Below, piece by piece: positions 8,280-17,117 of a stretch of 47,500 bases of DNA. Within the stretch, counting starts at the first letter, position 1. The number at the start of each line of letters is the position of its first letter. The notes below the pieces were generated by a model, which searched no databases, was not told the DNA's origin, and was given only the letters and a program-made list of their open reading frames with translations. The position numbers were made by a program, and so were the translations under genes. Origin of the DNA: a virus; IMG/VR virus record IMGVR_UViG_3300025133_000189, positions 1 through 47,500 of that record; one strand, written 5' to 3'.

Positions 8280-9112
8280 GTAGACACGAATATTTTTTTG
8301 ACACTTTGGTGATAGGACACAATTTAAGTGCCCTGCTTTATTCTTTTATCAACACCGCACCTCTTTTAATAAATAAAATGCAAAAACCACATAGATTTTC
8401 TGTGCAAGAGGTACCTTTTTTGGATACAAATTCTGAATTGGAGGCGTGGGATCGGCTAGCGTTACTTTTATCTCTTTCTGGTTCGCTACCCCTATCAGAT
8501 AAATTAGAATCAGTTCGTTTAGGTGACGGTATCGTTAAGGTTTATACCAAGAATTCTAGAATGATTAAAATAAAGTTTAATAAAATAATCATTTTTAATG
8601 ATGAAAACATCCATGGGCTACCAATAAGTGAAAAAGAGTGCGATGAGTATACTGTTTTAGATTGGATTTATGCTCGTTCATGCGATAAACATGATTTAGA
8701 ATTAATAGAAACTAACGAGAGTTTTGTTAATAGAATAAGATTCTACAAATCAGAAAGAGCAGCAAATGCAAAAGTGAAAGATATGGTTGCTTTTTCTTTC
8801 TTAAAAAAGGAACAGTTGTCAGATCCAAACTTTTCAGATACTTTCGCTTGGCTTAAGATAAGAAACATCTTACAAGAAAAAGGTATAAGAGGTTCCTGCA
8901 ACGGACACAGTACTAAAAATCCTGAAAAAAAAATATATTTTGCTTTAAAATTAGAAACCTATCAAAGGCAGGTTTTTAAAAATTGTATGGACTTATATTC
9001 AAATACAGAGAACATAGATTTTCGTTATGACAAACCAGATGACTTATTATCTGATTGTGTGCTTACGAATGAATACAGTATTAAATTATTAAATATGTTG
9101 GCACAAAAATGA
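8273..9112 (+). CDS. protein with N-terminal Rossmann-like segment, unknown
   Basis: 279 residues from TTG 8273, overlapping the previous stop by 7 nt; a later start would remove the conserved-looking FDTLVIGHNLSALLYS. That stretch resembles the first βαβ turn of nucleotide-binding proteins (G-x-N-L-S-A), followed by PLLINKMQKPHRF. The rest has no motif I can name. It overlaps the next gene by 4 nt (ATGA), so the two may act together. Confidence 0.55.
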   Translation: MLSRHEYFFDTLVIGHNLSALLYSFINTAPLLINKMQKPHRFSVQEVPFLDTNSELEAWDRLALLLSLSGSLPLSDKLESVRLGDGIVKVYTKNSRMIKIKFNKIIIFNDENIHGLPISEKECDEYTVLDWIYARSCDKHDLELIETNESFVNRIRFYKSERAANAKVKDMVAFSFLKKEQLSDPNFSDTFAWLKIRNILQEKGIRGSCNGHSTKNPEKKIYFALKLETYQRQVFKNCMDLYSNTENIDFRYDKPDDLLSDCVLTNEYSIKLLNMLAQK

Positions 9113-9996
9113 TTGAAACAGGAAACCAAAGTCCAACATCTTTTCATCTTGCAGGGATAGTTCCTGTTGCTGGACAGTCATTGGATTATAGTTTTCCATG
9201 GCACGATTGTATGCAACCAATATCTAAAAATTATTTAGCTGTTGAACGTGCAGTTTTAGAGTGTGCATATGCGGGCTGTGAAACAATATGGGTAGTTTGC
9301 CATGGTGACATGCAGCCGCTCATTAGATATAGGCTGGGGGATTGGGTACACGATCCAATAAACGCATTTAATGTATTTGCCAAGCATCCGAGTGATGAAC
9401 AAAAGCCCATACAAATATACTACGTACCAATCCACCCAAAGGATCGCGATAAACGAGACTGTTTAAGCTGGAGTGTACTCTATGGCGCGCTTACAAGCTA
9501 TAATTTGAGCTTGACAATTAGTAAGTGGCTCATTCCAGATAAATATTATGTTGCTTTTCCCTATGGAATATACCCACCTGACATTGTGAAGGCACAAAGA
9601 AAAAACATCTCAAGCAAAAACCCATTCTTTATAACATCTCCGGAGGGCTTAACGGTGAAAGATGGCGAGTATTTGGGATTTACATTTGATGCTGAAGATT
9701 TTAAACACTGTAGAAGGGAATTAAGAGCAAAAAGTACAGGTGAAAAAGAGAGTTGGACGGACACCGAACGGATGCCTTTAGAAAAAAGATGGTCTGCAAG
9801 ATATTTTTCAGTCAAGGATGTATTTATGTACGTTAATGAGGACAATTCCAATAAGCTAGAAGTATCATGGTATTATGATATTTCTAGCTGGGATAAACTT
9901 CGTTCTTATCTGGGTTCAGAACATGAAGTATTTAGACCAAATAAAACAATTTTTAGCTACCATGAATCAGATCACATTGGAGTAGATAATGGATGA
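9109..9996 (+). CDS. nucleotidyl/glycosyltransferase-like protein
   Basis: 295 residues. The opening HLAGIVPVAGQSLDYSF, then VERAVLECAYAGCETIWVVC (residues about 46-65), matches the layout of GT-A fold nucleotidyltransferases, which begin with a P-x-A-G-x strand-turn and then a helix and I-W-V-V strand. A central SWSVLYGALTSY could line the sugar/nucleotide site. The C-terminal third is Trp/Tyr-rich and unassigned. Possible roles include DNA base or virion sugar modification; this is inference only. Confidence 0.5.
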   Translation: MIETGNQSPTSFHLAGIVPVAGQSLDYSFPWHDCMQPISKNYLAVERAVLECAYAGCETIWVVCHGDMQPLIRYRLGDWVHDPINAFNVFAKHPSDEQKPIQIYYVPIHPKDRDKRDCLSWSVLYGALTSYNLSLTISKWLIPDKYYVAFPYGIYPPDIVKAQRKNISSKNPFFITSPEGLTVKDGEYLGFTFDAEDFKHCRRELRAKSTGEKESWTDTERMPLEKRWSARYFSVKDVFMYVNEDNSNKLEVSWYYDISSWDKLRSYLGSEHEVFRPNKTIFSYHESDHIGVDNG

Positions 9997-10138
9997 TATA
10001 ACTGAAGAAGATATATACGAATTTTTAGTGGAATTGGAGTATTTTGCACATCACCACTTAGAAGATGAAAACATAAAAGCAATACTTATGGAAATTATAT
10101 CTAGTTTTAAAGAAAAGTGTGAACTAAGCAACATTTGA
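9989..10138 (+). CDS. small acidic protein
   Basis: 49 residues; the ATG lies within the end of the previous gene (8-nt overlap). It is acidic and mainly helical (MDDITEEDIYEFLVELE, three consecutive His near residue 21). No family recognised. It ends 2 nt before the promoter of the polymerase gene. Confidence 0.5.
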   Translation: MDDITEEDIYEFLVELEYFAHHHLEDENIKAILMEIISSFKEKCELSNI

Positions 10139-10140
10139 GC

Positions 10141-10169
10141 TTGACATAATAAGGTAGTTTAGTTAATAT
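10141..10169 (+). promoter_or_regulatory. sigma-70-like promoter giving an apparently leaderless dnaE mRNA
   Basis: TTGACA 10141-10146, 17-bp spacer, TAATAT 10164-10169. The dnaE ATG begins only 6 nt after the -10 box, where transcription would start, and no ribosome binding site precedes it. Confidence 0.7.
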
Positions 10170-10175
10170 AACACC

Positions 10176-13100
10176 ATGAACAAATCAAATATACCTTTCG
10201 TTGGATTACATGCACATTCTGGCATGGGAAGTCCTTTCGATGGCTTGGGCTACCCTGCGGAACATATGGAGTACGCACTCCAAAATGGTTCTGATGCGCT
10301 AGCCTTGACGGATCATGGGAACATGAACGGTTTAGCATATCAAGTACAACACGCCAAACAAATGCAGGCAGACGGAAAAAGTTTTAAACCCATTTTTGGT
10401 GTTGAGGCGTATTTTCTTCCAAGTTTAAATGAATGGGCGGAAGAATATAATAAGGCTAAAGAAGACAAGAAAAGGAAGAAGACACTCGACAAATCTCAAT
10501 CTGGTACAACTATTGAGGACGAGGCTTCTAAACAGGAAGTAAAAAACATCTTGAATCGAAGGCGCCATTTAATTCTTCTTGCTCAGAATCAGATTGGTTT
10601 GAATAATATTTACAAGCTGATATCAAAATCATTTTCAGCAGAGAATTTTTATCGTTATCCAAGAATGGACTATTCACTCCTTAAAGAACACAGTGACGGG
10701 GTTATTGCTACATCTGCATGCCTGGGCGGTGTCTATGCTGGTAATTATTGGGAGAATAAAGATAGTGGCGAGGAAGCAATCATCAGCGCAATGCGAACCA
10801 CTACACAACAAATGTTGGATATCTTTGGAGATCGATGGTATGGCGAGCTTCAATGGAATAATATACCAGAACAGCATGAGTTGAATAAACATATTTTGCA
10901 AATTCAAAAAGAGTTTGGCATTAGTTTGATATCTACCGCCGATAGTCACTACCCAAACCCTGATGCTTGGAAAGATAGGGAACTATATAGGCGACTTGGC
11001 TGGCTTGGTAAGGGTGGTTTACCATCTTATATGACAGGAGAACTTCCGGCTGGCGTGGATCAAATTGGTTATGAATTATATCCTAAAAATGGCGATCAGA
11101 TGTGGGAAGCATATAAAACATATTCAGAGCAGTGCGGAGTTAGTTATGATGATGACTTAGTTCGCCAATCTATGGAAGAAACTTATCATATTGCTCATGA
11201 GCGCATTGAAGAATTTTTTCCTGACAATACAGTGAGACTTCCAGGTTTTGTTGTGCCGGCGGGACATACTGCCACCAGCACTCTCACACAAGCTTGTTTA
11301 GATGGTCTTAGAGCGCTAGAACACCATAAGAGTGAAGAATATATCATGAGGCTTAAAGAGGAGCTTCAAACCATTCATGACAGAGGATTTAGTAAATACT
11401 TTTTGACAATGAATGCAATTGCTGATAAAGCAAATAATATACAGTTAACTGGTCCAGGACGCGGATCTGCTGCAGGTTCGCTTGTTGCCTATGTTCTTGG
11501 CATTACTCAAGTAAATCCGATTAAATATAATCTCTTGTTCTCTCGCTTTCTGCGTAGAGATGCTAAAGATTATCCCGATATTGATTATGATGTTTCTGAT
11601 CCTATGGAGCTGAAGGAATTATTAATTGAAGAGTGGGGGCGAAACACTGTAGTCCCCATTACTAATTTTAATACCTTGCAGCTTCGTTCCTTGATTAAGG
11701 ACATCTCAAAACTTTATAAAGTGCCCTATATGGAAGTGAATGCAGCTACTTCAGTAATGTTAAAAGAAGCCACGCCAGTTGCGAAAAGAATAAGGGGCAT
11801 TAAGGCTGGAGTTTATACTCCAACGTTTGAAGAAGTTAAAGAATATTCGGATTCTTTAAAAATATTTCTGCAAAAATATCCCGATGTTGCAGAACACATC
11901 GATGTTTTATATGGACAAGTGCGTTCTGTGTCGCGACATGCAGGAGGAATTGTGGTTGGCGAAAACCTAAATCATCACATGCCTCTGATCAATAGCGGAG
12001 GCGTGCGACAGACACCTTGGTCTGAGGGGCAGAACGTTAGACATCTCGAACCCATGGGTTTTATTAAGTTTGATATTTTGGGCTTGTCTACTTTAAAAAT
12101 GATTGAGTGTGCCATTACGCACATCCTGAAGAGACATCACAATGTAGAAGAGCCGACGTTTGAAGAAGTACAAGATTATTATAAAACGTACCTACATCCG
12201 GACAAGATAAATTTTGATGACAGACAGGTATATGAAAATATATTCCATAAAGGAAGGTGGGCTGGAATATTTCAGTTTACAGAGGCTGGCTCGCAGGGCT
12301 TTTGTACGCAAGCTAAGCCAAACAACATCATTAACATTGCAGCTATTACTGCTATTTATCGCCCAGGTCCGCTAAGTGCAGATGTGCACAAATATTATGT
12401 TAAAGCTAAGGACAACCCTAATCAAATTGATTATGGTAGCAACATTGTTAAAGAAATTACACAAGAAACTTACGGTTTTCTTATTTTTCAAGAGCAAATT
12501 GCACTGTTGGCACATAGATTGGGTAAAGACATTAGTTTGGATGATGGCAATAAACTTCGCAAGCTGCTCACAAAGAAAGGTACAGGAGAAGTAGAAACAC
12601 AAAAAACTAAACTAAAATTTAAGTTTGCTGCAGGTTGTGTAGAGAAAGGTTTGTCCGAAGAGTGGGCAGACAGAATGTGGCAAAAGTTTGAATTCTTTTC
12701 AGGCTATGGATTTAACAAATCACATGCAATTTCTTATTCGATCCTTTCTTATCAATGCGCTTGGCTGTTTAACTATTATCCAGCAGAGTGGATTGCTGCC
12801 TTTCTAGACAAAGAGCCTGAGACTAGAAAGGAAAAAGCTATTAATTTAGCGAAGAAGTTTGGTTTTAAGGTGCAGCCTGTAGACATTAATAAGTCTGGTG
12901 TTGTTTGGGAGATCTCTGAGAGTGGAGACAAGCTAGTTCAACCATTAACCTCTTTGAAGGGTATGGGCGATAAAGCTATTGAGCAGGTTATTAAGAACAG
13001 ACCATTCAATACCATAGAGGAACTATTATTCAACGATAATATTATCTATTCTAAATTGAATAAGAAGGCTCTTGATGTCCTAGCAAGAAGCGGAGCGCTG

Positions 13101-13601
13101 AATAATTTAGTCGATGAAAGGTTTTCAGGACTCAAACATTTTTGGTCTGCTGCTGTTGTGGATAAACCAAAGAACAGGAAAAAGTTTAATGACAATATTG
13201 AACTTTATGAGCCGGAAGGGGAATTCACCAAAGAAGAAAAGATAGAAAACGTGGTATCTTTAACTGGAATATTCCCAATGCAACTGGTATTAAATAAAGA
13301 AATGGCAAGACAACTTGAAGAAGAAATAGTCCCAGCACTCGGTAATTGGGACAATGATTTAGGGGTTGCTTGGTTCATTCCAAGAGAAATTATCTCTAAA
13401 AAAACAAAACATGGTAAGGTATATTGGTTGGTGAAAGTGACGGACTCAACATCAACAATGAACACAATTAAATGCTGGGGTGTCGATCCAGAAAAAGATG
13501 TGGTGCGCGTTAATCGCCTGTATAAAAGTAGATTAGACTACAATGAAAAGTGGGGATTTAGCACGAGATCGATTAGATACAATTTTAAACTATTGGGGTG
13601 A
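10176..13601 (+). CDS. dnaE: DNA polymerase III alpha subunit (DnaE-type)
   Basis: 1141 residues, the usual DnaE size. PHP domain first: GLHAHSGMGSPFDG, LALTDHGNMNG, FGVEAYFLP and a later TADSHY, so metal-binding His/Asp residues look present and proofreading by PHP is possible. Then the Pol III core: GPGRGSAAGSLVAYVLG, the active-site PDIDYD (Asp468, Asp470), a third Asp at FIKFDILGL (Asp633), and AIYRPGPL, KKGTGE and FNKSHAISYS. The C-terminal part has a helix-hairpin-helix (LKGMGDKAIEQVI). It copies the phage genome, probably with the DnaB-like helicase. The start must be here because the PHP strand begins at residue 7. Confidence 0.95.
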   Translation: MNKSNIPFVGLHAHSGMGSPFDGLGYPAEHMEYALQNGSDALALTDHGNMNGLAYQVQHAKQMQADGKSFKPIFGVEAYFLPSLNEWAEEYNKAKEDKKRKKTLDKSQSGTTIEDEASKQEVKNILNRRRHLILLAQNQIGLNNIYKLISKSFSAENFYRYPRMDYSLLKEHSDGVIATSACLGGVYAGNYWENKDSGEEAIISAMRTTTQQMLDIFGDRWYGELQWNNIPEQHELNKHILQIQKEFGISLISTADSHYPNPDAWKDRELYRRLGWLGKGGLPSYMTGELPAGVDQIGYELYPKNGDQMWEAYKTYSEQCGVSYDDDLVRQSMEETYHIAHERIEEFFPDNTVRLPGFVVPAGHTATSTLTQACLDGLRALEHHKSEEYIMRLKEELQTIHDRGFSKYFLTMNAIADKANNIQLTGPGRGSAAGSLVAYVLGITQVNPIKYNLLFSRFLRRDAKDYPDIDYDVSDPMELKELLIEEWGRNTVVPITNFNTLQLRSLIKDISKLYKVPYMEVNAATSVMLKEATPVAKRIRGIKAGVYTPTFEEVKEYSDSLKIFLQKYPDVAEHIDVLYGQVRSVSRHAGGIVVGENLNHHMPLINSGGVRQTPWSEGQNVRHLEPMGFIKFDILGLSTLKMIECAITHILKRHHNVEEPTFEEVQDYYKTYLHPDKINFDDRQVYENIFHKGRWAGIFQFTEAGSQGFCTQAKPNNIINIAAITAIYRPGPLSADVHKYYVKAKDNPNQIDYGSNIVKEITQETYGFLIFQEQIALLAHRLGKDISLDDGNKLRKLLTKKGTGEVETQKTKLKFKFAAGCVEKGLSEEWADRMWQKFEFFSGYGFNKSHAISYSILSYQCAWLFNYYPAEWIAAFLDKEPETRKEKAINLAKKFGFKVQPVDINKSGVVWEISESGDKLVQPLTSLKGMGDKAIEQVIKNRPFNTIEELLFNDNIIYSKLNKKALDVLARSGALNNLVDERFSGLKHFWSAAVVDKPKNRKKFNDNIELYEPEGEFTKEEKIENVVSLTGIFPMQLVLNKEMARQLEEEIVPALGNWDNDLGVAWFIPREIISKKTKHGKVYWLVKVTDSTSTMNTIKCWGVDPEKDVVRVNRLYKSRLDYNEKWGFSTRSIRYNFKLLG

Positions 13602-13603
13602 AA

Positions 13604-14074
13604 ATGAATTTGAAAGTATATAAGCTTAGGCTAGATGCTAAACTACCTAAGCGGGCATATGAATGTGATGCAGGGATGGACTTGTTTTATTGCCCTAACG
13701 GTGAAAAGGAAAAAGTATTAGAAATTGAAGGGCTGCCCATATGCCCAAGAGCATCTGAGCTTATTCCCACTGGTATTAAGGTTGAAGTACCATATGGGTA
13801 CATGCTAGAAATAAAGAATAAGTCTGGGATAGCCTACAAGCGTCAACTGCTGGTAGGGGCGTGTGTAGTTGATCCTGGTTACAATGGAGAGGTATATATT
13901 AATTTGCACAACGTGGGAATGCGAACACAATATATCCAACCAGGGGATAAAATAGCACAGGCAGTATTAATTCCCATCATACATTGCGGCGTGGAAGAAA
14001 TCATCGACGGTGATCAACTCAATCACGCCACACTGCGCGGTACCGGTGGTTTTGGCTCAACAGGAGATAAATAA
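13604..14074 (+). CDS. dut: deoxyuridine triphosphatase (dUTPase)
   Basis: 156 residues. It hydrolyses dUTP to dUMP, keeping uracil out of DNA and feeding dTMP synthesis. All five trimeric dUTPase motifs are visible: AGMDL (1), KSGIAYK (2), GACVVDPGYNGEV (3, catalytic Asp), GDKIAQ (4) and RGTGGFGSTG (5, closing the active site). I chose ATG 13604 because GGGG at the end of dnaE provides a ribosome site; a GTG 6 nt earlier is also possible. It follows directly after dnaE. Confidence 0.95.
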   Translation: MNLKVYKLRLDAKLPKRAYECDAGMDLFYCPNGEKEKVLEIEGLPICPRASELIPTGIKVEVPYGYMLEIKNKSGIAYKRQLLVGACVVDPGYNGEVYINLHNVGMRTQYIQPGDKIAQAVLIPIIHCGVEEIIDGDQLNHATLRGTGGFGSTGDK

Positions 14075-14553
14075 TGAATAAAACTACATTAAATACTTTG
14101 TTTAGCTCTGAGATAGATAGTTGGTCCACTCCAATTGATTTTTTCAATAGATTGGATCAGAAATATGGATTCACTTTAGATCCATGTGCGTCTGTAACAA
14201 GTGCTAAATGTGATTACTATTTTACAGAGCAGGATAATGGACTGATCCAAGATTGGGGAGGGAATACTGTTTTCATGAATCCTCCATATGGACGAAAAAT
14301 ATCTAAGTGGGTTCAAAAGGCTTATGAGGAGTCTAGAAAATTTAACACAAAGGTAGTGTGTTTGTTACCAGCCAGAACAGATACGAGGTGGTGGCATGAG
14401 TATTGTATGAGGGCTGATGAAATATACTTTATCAAAGGGCGTTTAAAGTTTGGCGATTCCGTAAATTCCGCACCATTCCCTTCAGCTGTTGTTGTTTTTG
14501 CTGATGAGTTTAAACCTAAGCTCCACACAATGCAAAGCAAAGGCGAGGGATAA
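14074..14553 (+). CDS. dam: phage DNA N6-adenine methyltransferase
   Basis: 159 residues; its ATG overlaps the dut stop. The pattern of the phage N-6-adenine-methyltransferase family (Pfam Dam) is clear: WSTPIDFFNRLDQKYGFTLDPCAS, then VFMNPPYGRKISKWVQKA with the catalytic NPPY (about residue 70), LLPARTDTRWWHEY, and IYFIKGRLKFGD. It transfers a methyl group from SAM to adenine in DNA, often protecting phage DNA from host restriction. The recognition site cannot be deduced. Confidence 0.9.
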   Translation: MNKTTLNTLFSSEIDSWSTPIDFFNRLDQKYGFTLDPCASVTSAKCDYYFTEQDNGLIQDWGGNTVFMNPPYGRKISKWVQKAYEESRKFNTKVVCLLPARTDTRWWHEYCMRADEIYFIKGRLKFGDSVNSAPFPSAVVVFADEFKPKLHTMQSKGEG

Positions 14554-14900
14554 TGGAATTAGAAAATTTAACTGTTACTAATTTTGCTTTAAAAGTACTC
14601 GGCAATTCGACACCGTGCGTTATAAAGTTTTATAAAAATACATGCTTTCAGTGCATTACTCTGAAGCCGATAGTTTTAAAATTAGCTAAGAAATACGAAG
14701 GGCAACTAAGGTTTTTTCTCGTACATGACGGAAAAGATAATGCTGAGTTAGGAAGATTATTTAAAATAGATGGAGTACCATCCATTTTTCTTTTTGACAG
14801 TGAAGCCTACACTGAAATACCATACCCAGAATATGGGTTCAACGAAAAATATTTAGATGAAAAATTTACAACTTATTTGCAAGAACAAGAAGGAGGGTAA
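14553..14900 (+). CDS. thioredoxin-like protein
   Basis: 115 residues, start overlapping the previous stop. A thioredoxin fold is shown by VIKFYKNTCFQCITLKP (active site CFQC, Cys31 and Cys34, instead of the usual CGPC), a central FFLVHDG strand, and the cis-Pro GVPSIFLF. It reduces disulfides and could serve the class II ribonucleotide reductase. The Phe-Gln pair in the active site will shift its redox potential relative to CGPC. Confidence 0.85.
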   Translation: MELENLTVTNFALKVLGNSTPCVIKFYKNTCFQCITLKPIVLKLAKKYEGQLRFFLVHDGKDNAELGRLFKIDGVPSIFLFDSEAYTEIPYPEYGFNEKYLDEKFTTYLQEQEGG

Positions 14901-15188
14901 ATGTCTTCATTAGAAAGAAAAATTAAAAGGAAAAATGCTCAAAAACAAAAGAAGGAAGCAGAACAAGCCATGGCAACCAAGGTTGCTCTTTTTGGACTGA
15001 TCTCAGATCATTGCATGACATGTGATAAGCCTTTTGATAAAGAAGATAAACAAATGGTTATGTCTTGGAATGTTGTTGTCTACCAAGAAAAAGAAAAAGT
15101 TAATTTATACTGTCCTGAATGTTGGGATAGCGCAAACAAAGTTCTAGAAGAGTTTAGAGAGCGCTTGGAGGAAAAACATGGGGGATGA
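14901..15188 (+). CDS. small zinc-ribbon-like protein
   Basis: 95 residues behind AGGAGGG. A basic, Lys-rich N-terminal helix (residues 1-25) is followed by DHCMTCDKPFDK and, about 40 residues on, LYCPECWDSA: two CxxC knuckles that likely bind one zinc. The C-terminus is a charged helix. Unknown function; the basic arm and zinc site suggest nucleic acid or protein binding. Confidence 0.6.
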   Translation: MSSLERKIKRKNAQKQKKEAEQAMATKVALFGLISDHCMTCDKPFDKEDKQMVMSWNVVVYQEKEKVNLYCPECWDSANKVLEEFRERLEEKHGG

Positions 15189-15480
15189 CATTAAACGCTC
15201 CAGCAAATACGAAATATTAGCAGCCGAAATAGGTAAACTTACCGAAGAAAAAAATAAAGCATATGGTAATTCTTTTGCAAAAGCATCTGCTATTTTGAAG
15301 GTGCTTTATCCAAATGGTATTTCACCAGATTCATATGATGATGCCCTTGCTATCACAAGAATTATTGATAAGCTGTTTAGATTAGCAACCAGAAAAAATG
15401 CTTTTGGTGAAAGTCCTTGGAAAGATATTTGCGGCTATGCTTTACTTGGAATGGCAAACGACGAAGAGGTTTATGAATGA
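15178..15480 (+). CDS. DUF1599/nucleotide-modification-associated-like protein
   Basis: 100 residues, overlapping the previous gene by 11 nt. The pattern EKNKAYGNSFAKASAIL, then ITRIIDKLFRLATRK and ESPWKDICGYALLG is that of short phage helical proteins near MazG/DUF1599, which are found beside nucleotide metabolism genes. Here the next gene is a purine-pathway dehydrogenase, which fits. Catalysis is not shown. Confidence 0.55.
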   Translation: MGDDIKRSSKYEILAAEIGKLTEEKNKAYGNSFAKASAILKVLYPNGISPDSYDDALAITRIIDKLFRLATRKNAFGESPWKDICGYALLGMANDEEVYE

Positions 15481-16517
15481 AACAAGCTCTAACTTATGAT
15501 GATGTGTTGTTGGTGCCGCAGTATTCCGATATTAAAAGCAGAAAGGAAGTAAATATTGCAGCCGAGCTAGATGATAAAAGAGTGTTGCAACTACCAATTA
15601 TCTCGTCTCCAATGGATACGGTTACTGAAAGTGAAATGGCTTACACTATGTTACAGCATGGTGGTTTGGGTGTCATTCATCGCTATAATACTATCCTAGA
15701 GCAAGCTGGGCTGGTAAATGAAGTGTTTAATTCAGCTATGAGTGATTTAAGGATGAGTACACAGGAGATTAACATTGCAGCCGCAGTGGGGGTTAGTGGG
15801 GATTACATACGGAGGGCAGCGGCTTTGTGGGAAAACGGTGCCAACATTATATGTGTAGACGTCGCCCATGGACATCATACGCTCATGAGGGACGCGCTTT
15901 ATAAATTAAGAATGGAATTGAGTGATGATATCCACATTATGGCAGGAAATATTGCAACTTTAAAAGGGTTTAATGACTTGGCAGATTGGGGCGCAGACAG
16001 CGTACGATGTAACATTGGTGGAGGTTCCATATGTTCTACAAGAGTGCAAACAGGGCATGGCGTGCCAGGGCTTCAAACAATTATGGATTGCGCTAGCAGT
16101 GATCGGGATGCCAAAATTATTGCTGATGGCGGTATTAGAACTAGTGGTGATGCTGTCAAGGCATTGGCTGCTGGTGCTGATTTTGTTATGCTTGGTTCTA
16201 TGCTTGCCGGGACTGAAGAATCGCCGGGAGAAAAAATATTTACTCTTGGTGGTGTTAAAAAAAGATATCGTGGTATGGCTAGTAAAGATGCTCAAATGGA
16301 TTGGAGAGGGAACTATAGTTCCAATGAAGGTGTGAGCACTCTAATTGATTTTAAGGGAACTGTTGATTTGATACTTAATGATTTATGTAATGGCATTAAA
16401 TCTGGTTTGTCTTATTCTGGTGCTAGAACTATTCAAGAATTGCAAATAAAATCAGAGTGGATTGTTCAAACAAATGCTGGCTTGAGAGAAAGCCACACAC
16501 ATATTTTAGGTAAGTGA
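15477..16517 (+). CDS. IMP dehydrogenase / GMP reductase family, without CBS domains
   Basis: 346 residues. A TIM-barrel enzyme of purine metabolism: IMP dehydrogenase makes XMP from IMP; GMP reductase does IMP from GMP. N-terminus [27 protein letters not shown] and LGVIHR are IMPDH-like. The catalytic loop [18 protein letters not shown] holds Cys186; [29 protein letters not shown] is the phosphate-binding part. The length matches GMP reductase or a CBS-deleted IMPDH (bacterial GuaB is about 490). The flap region RGMASKDAQ and [14 protein letters not shown] are intermediate. I lean to IMPDH because of the N-terminal half. Confidence 0.88.
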   Translation: MKQALTYDDVLLVPQYSDIKSRKEVNIAAELDDKRVLQLPIISSPMDTVTESEMAYTMLQHGGLGVIHRYNTILEQAGLVNEVFNSAMSDLRMSTQEINIAAAVGVSGDYIRRAAALWENGANIICVDVAHGHHTLMRDALYKLRMELSDDIHIMAGNIATLKGFNDLADWGADSVRCNIGGGSICSTRVQTGHGVPGLQTIMDCASSDRDAKIIADGGIRTSGDAVKALAAGADFVMLGSMLAGTEESPGEKIFTLGGVKKRYRGMASKDAQMDWRGNYSSNEGVSTLIDFKGTVDLILNDLCNGIKSGLSYSGARTIQELQIKSEWIVQTNAGLRESHTHILGK

Positions 16518-16834
16518 TGAAAGTACAAATAAAAAAGATTTGTTTCGAAAGTAATGATAAGATGCATGCCGATTTAAAAATAAAACTGCACTACGATGAT
16601 TTAAAGATCAAAGAATTTTTTAATCACGTTGTTCAGGCTTACATCGATGAAAACCCTCATATCGTTAATTTCATCGATGCACTTAAGGAAGAAAAAAATA
16701 TATCTAAGAGGAAAAAGACATTGACAAAGAAAATGCGTAACAACCAAAGAGAAATAAAAGAAAAATTTGCTCTTAAACCGGGCGAAATAGAAAATATATT
16801 TGACATTTTGGAAAAGGAGTACCCAGAACTATGA
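16517..16834 (+). CDS. small protein, possible ribbon-helix-helix regulator
   Basis: 105 residues, starting in a TGATGA overlap with the previous stop. The first 45 residues (a basic strand, then DLKIKEFFNHVVQAYIDENP) resemble the strand-helix-helix layout of small DNA-binding regulators. The rest is a charged helix (KRKKTLTKKMRNNQREIKEKF). It precedes, with 4-nt overlap, a sigma-region-4-like gene, so a regulatory role is plausible. Confidence 0.5.
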   Translation: MKVQIKKICFESNDKMHADLKIKLHYDDLKIKEFFNHVVQAYIDENPHIVNFIDALKEEKNISKRKKTLTKKMRNNQREIKEKFALKPGEIENIFDILEKEYPEL

Positions 16835-17070
16835 ACGACTGTGCTAAAAAATGTATGAAAAATAAGGTTAATTGTGAAATAAAAGCCTGCAGGCTTTGGA
16901 TCGATTATAAAGAAGATTTGAATTGTGCTAATGTTTCTATTAGTAAATGTAAGCAGCTTACGCTTAGTGAAGTTGCAGAAAGGCTTAATGTAAGCATTGT
17001 TCGCATAAAGCAGATTCAAGATGCTGCTTTGAGTAAAATACAAAAAAAAAGTCTTTTAAAATTACGTTAG
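16831..17070 (+). CDS. sigma-70 region-4-like HTH protein with Cys cluster
   Basis: 79 residues. The C-terminal half LTLSEVAERLNVSIVRIKQIQDAALSKIQ closely follows the helix-turn-helix of sigma region 4, including the VxxIQDxALxKI end that contacts the -35 box. The N-terminal half has six cysteines (Cys4, 8, 15, 20, 32, 39), probably a metal site. A tiny region-4-only protein could act like T4 gp55-type or anti-/co-sigma factors and turn transcription to late genes. It lies just before the acidic repeat protein. Confidence 0.65.
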   Translation: MNDCAKKCMKNKVNCEIKACRLWIDYKEDLNCANVSISKCKQLTLSEVAERLNVSIVRIKQIQDAALSKIQKKSLLKLR

Positions 17071-17073
17071 ACT

Positions 17074-17082
17074 ATTTATGAT
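17074..17082 (+). promoter_or_regulatory. ACTATTTAT motif, possible late-promoter element
   Basis: ACTATTTAT sits between two genes 36 nt before the ATG of the acidic repeat protein. The same nine bases occur at 42573-42581 before the first MKLTK-leader gene, again 26 nt before its ATG, and relate to the AACTAATTA motifs at other leader genes. Confidence 0.35.
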
Positions 17083-17117
17083 AGCTTTATTGCCATTATT
17101 GTAAAGGAGTAGACAAT

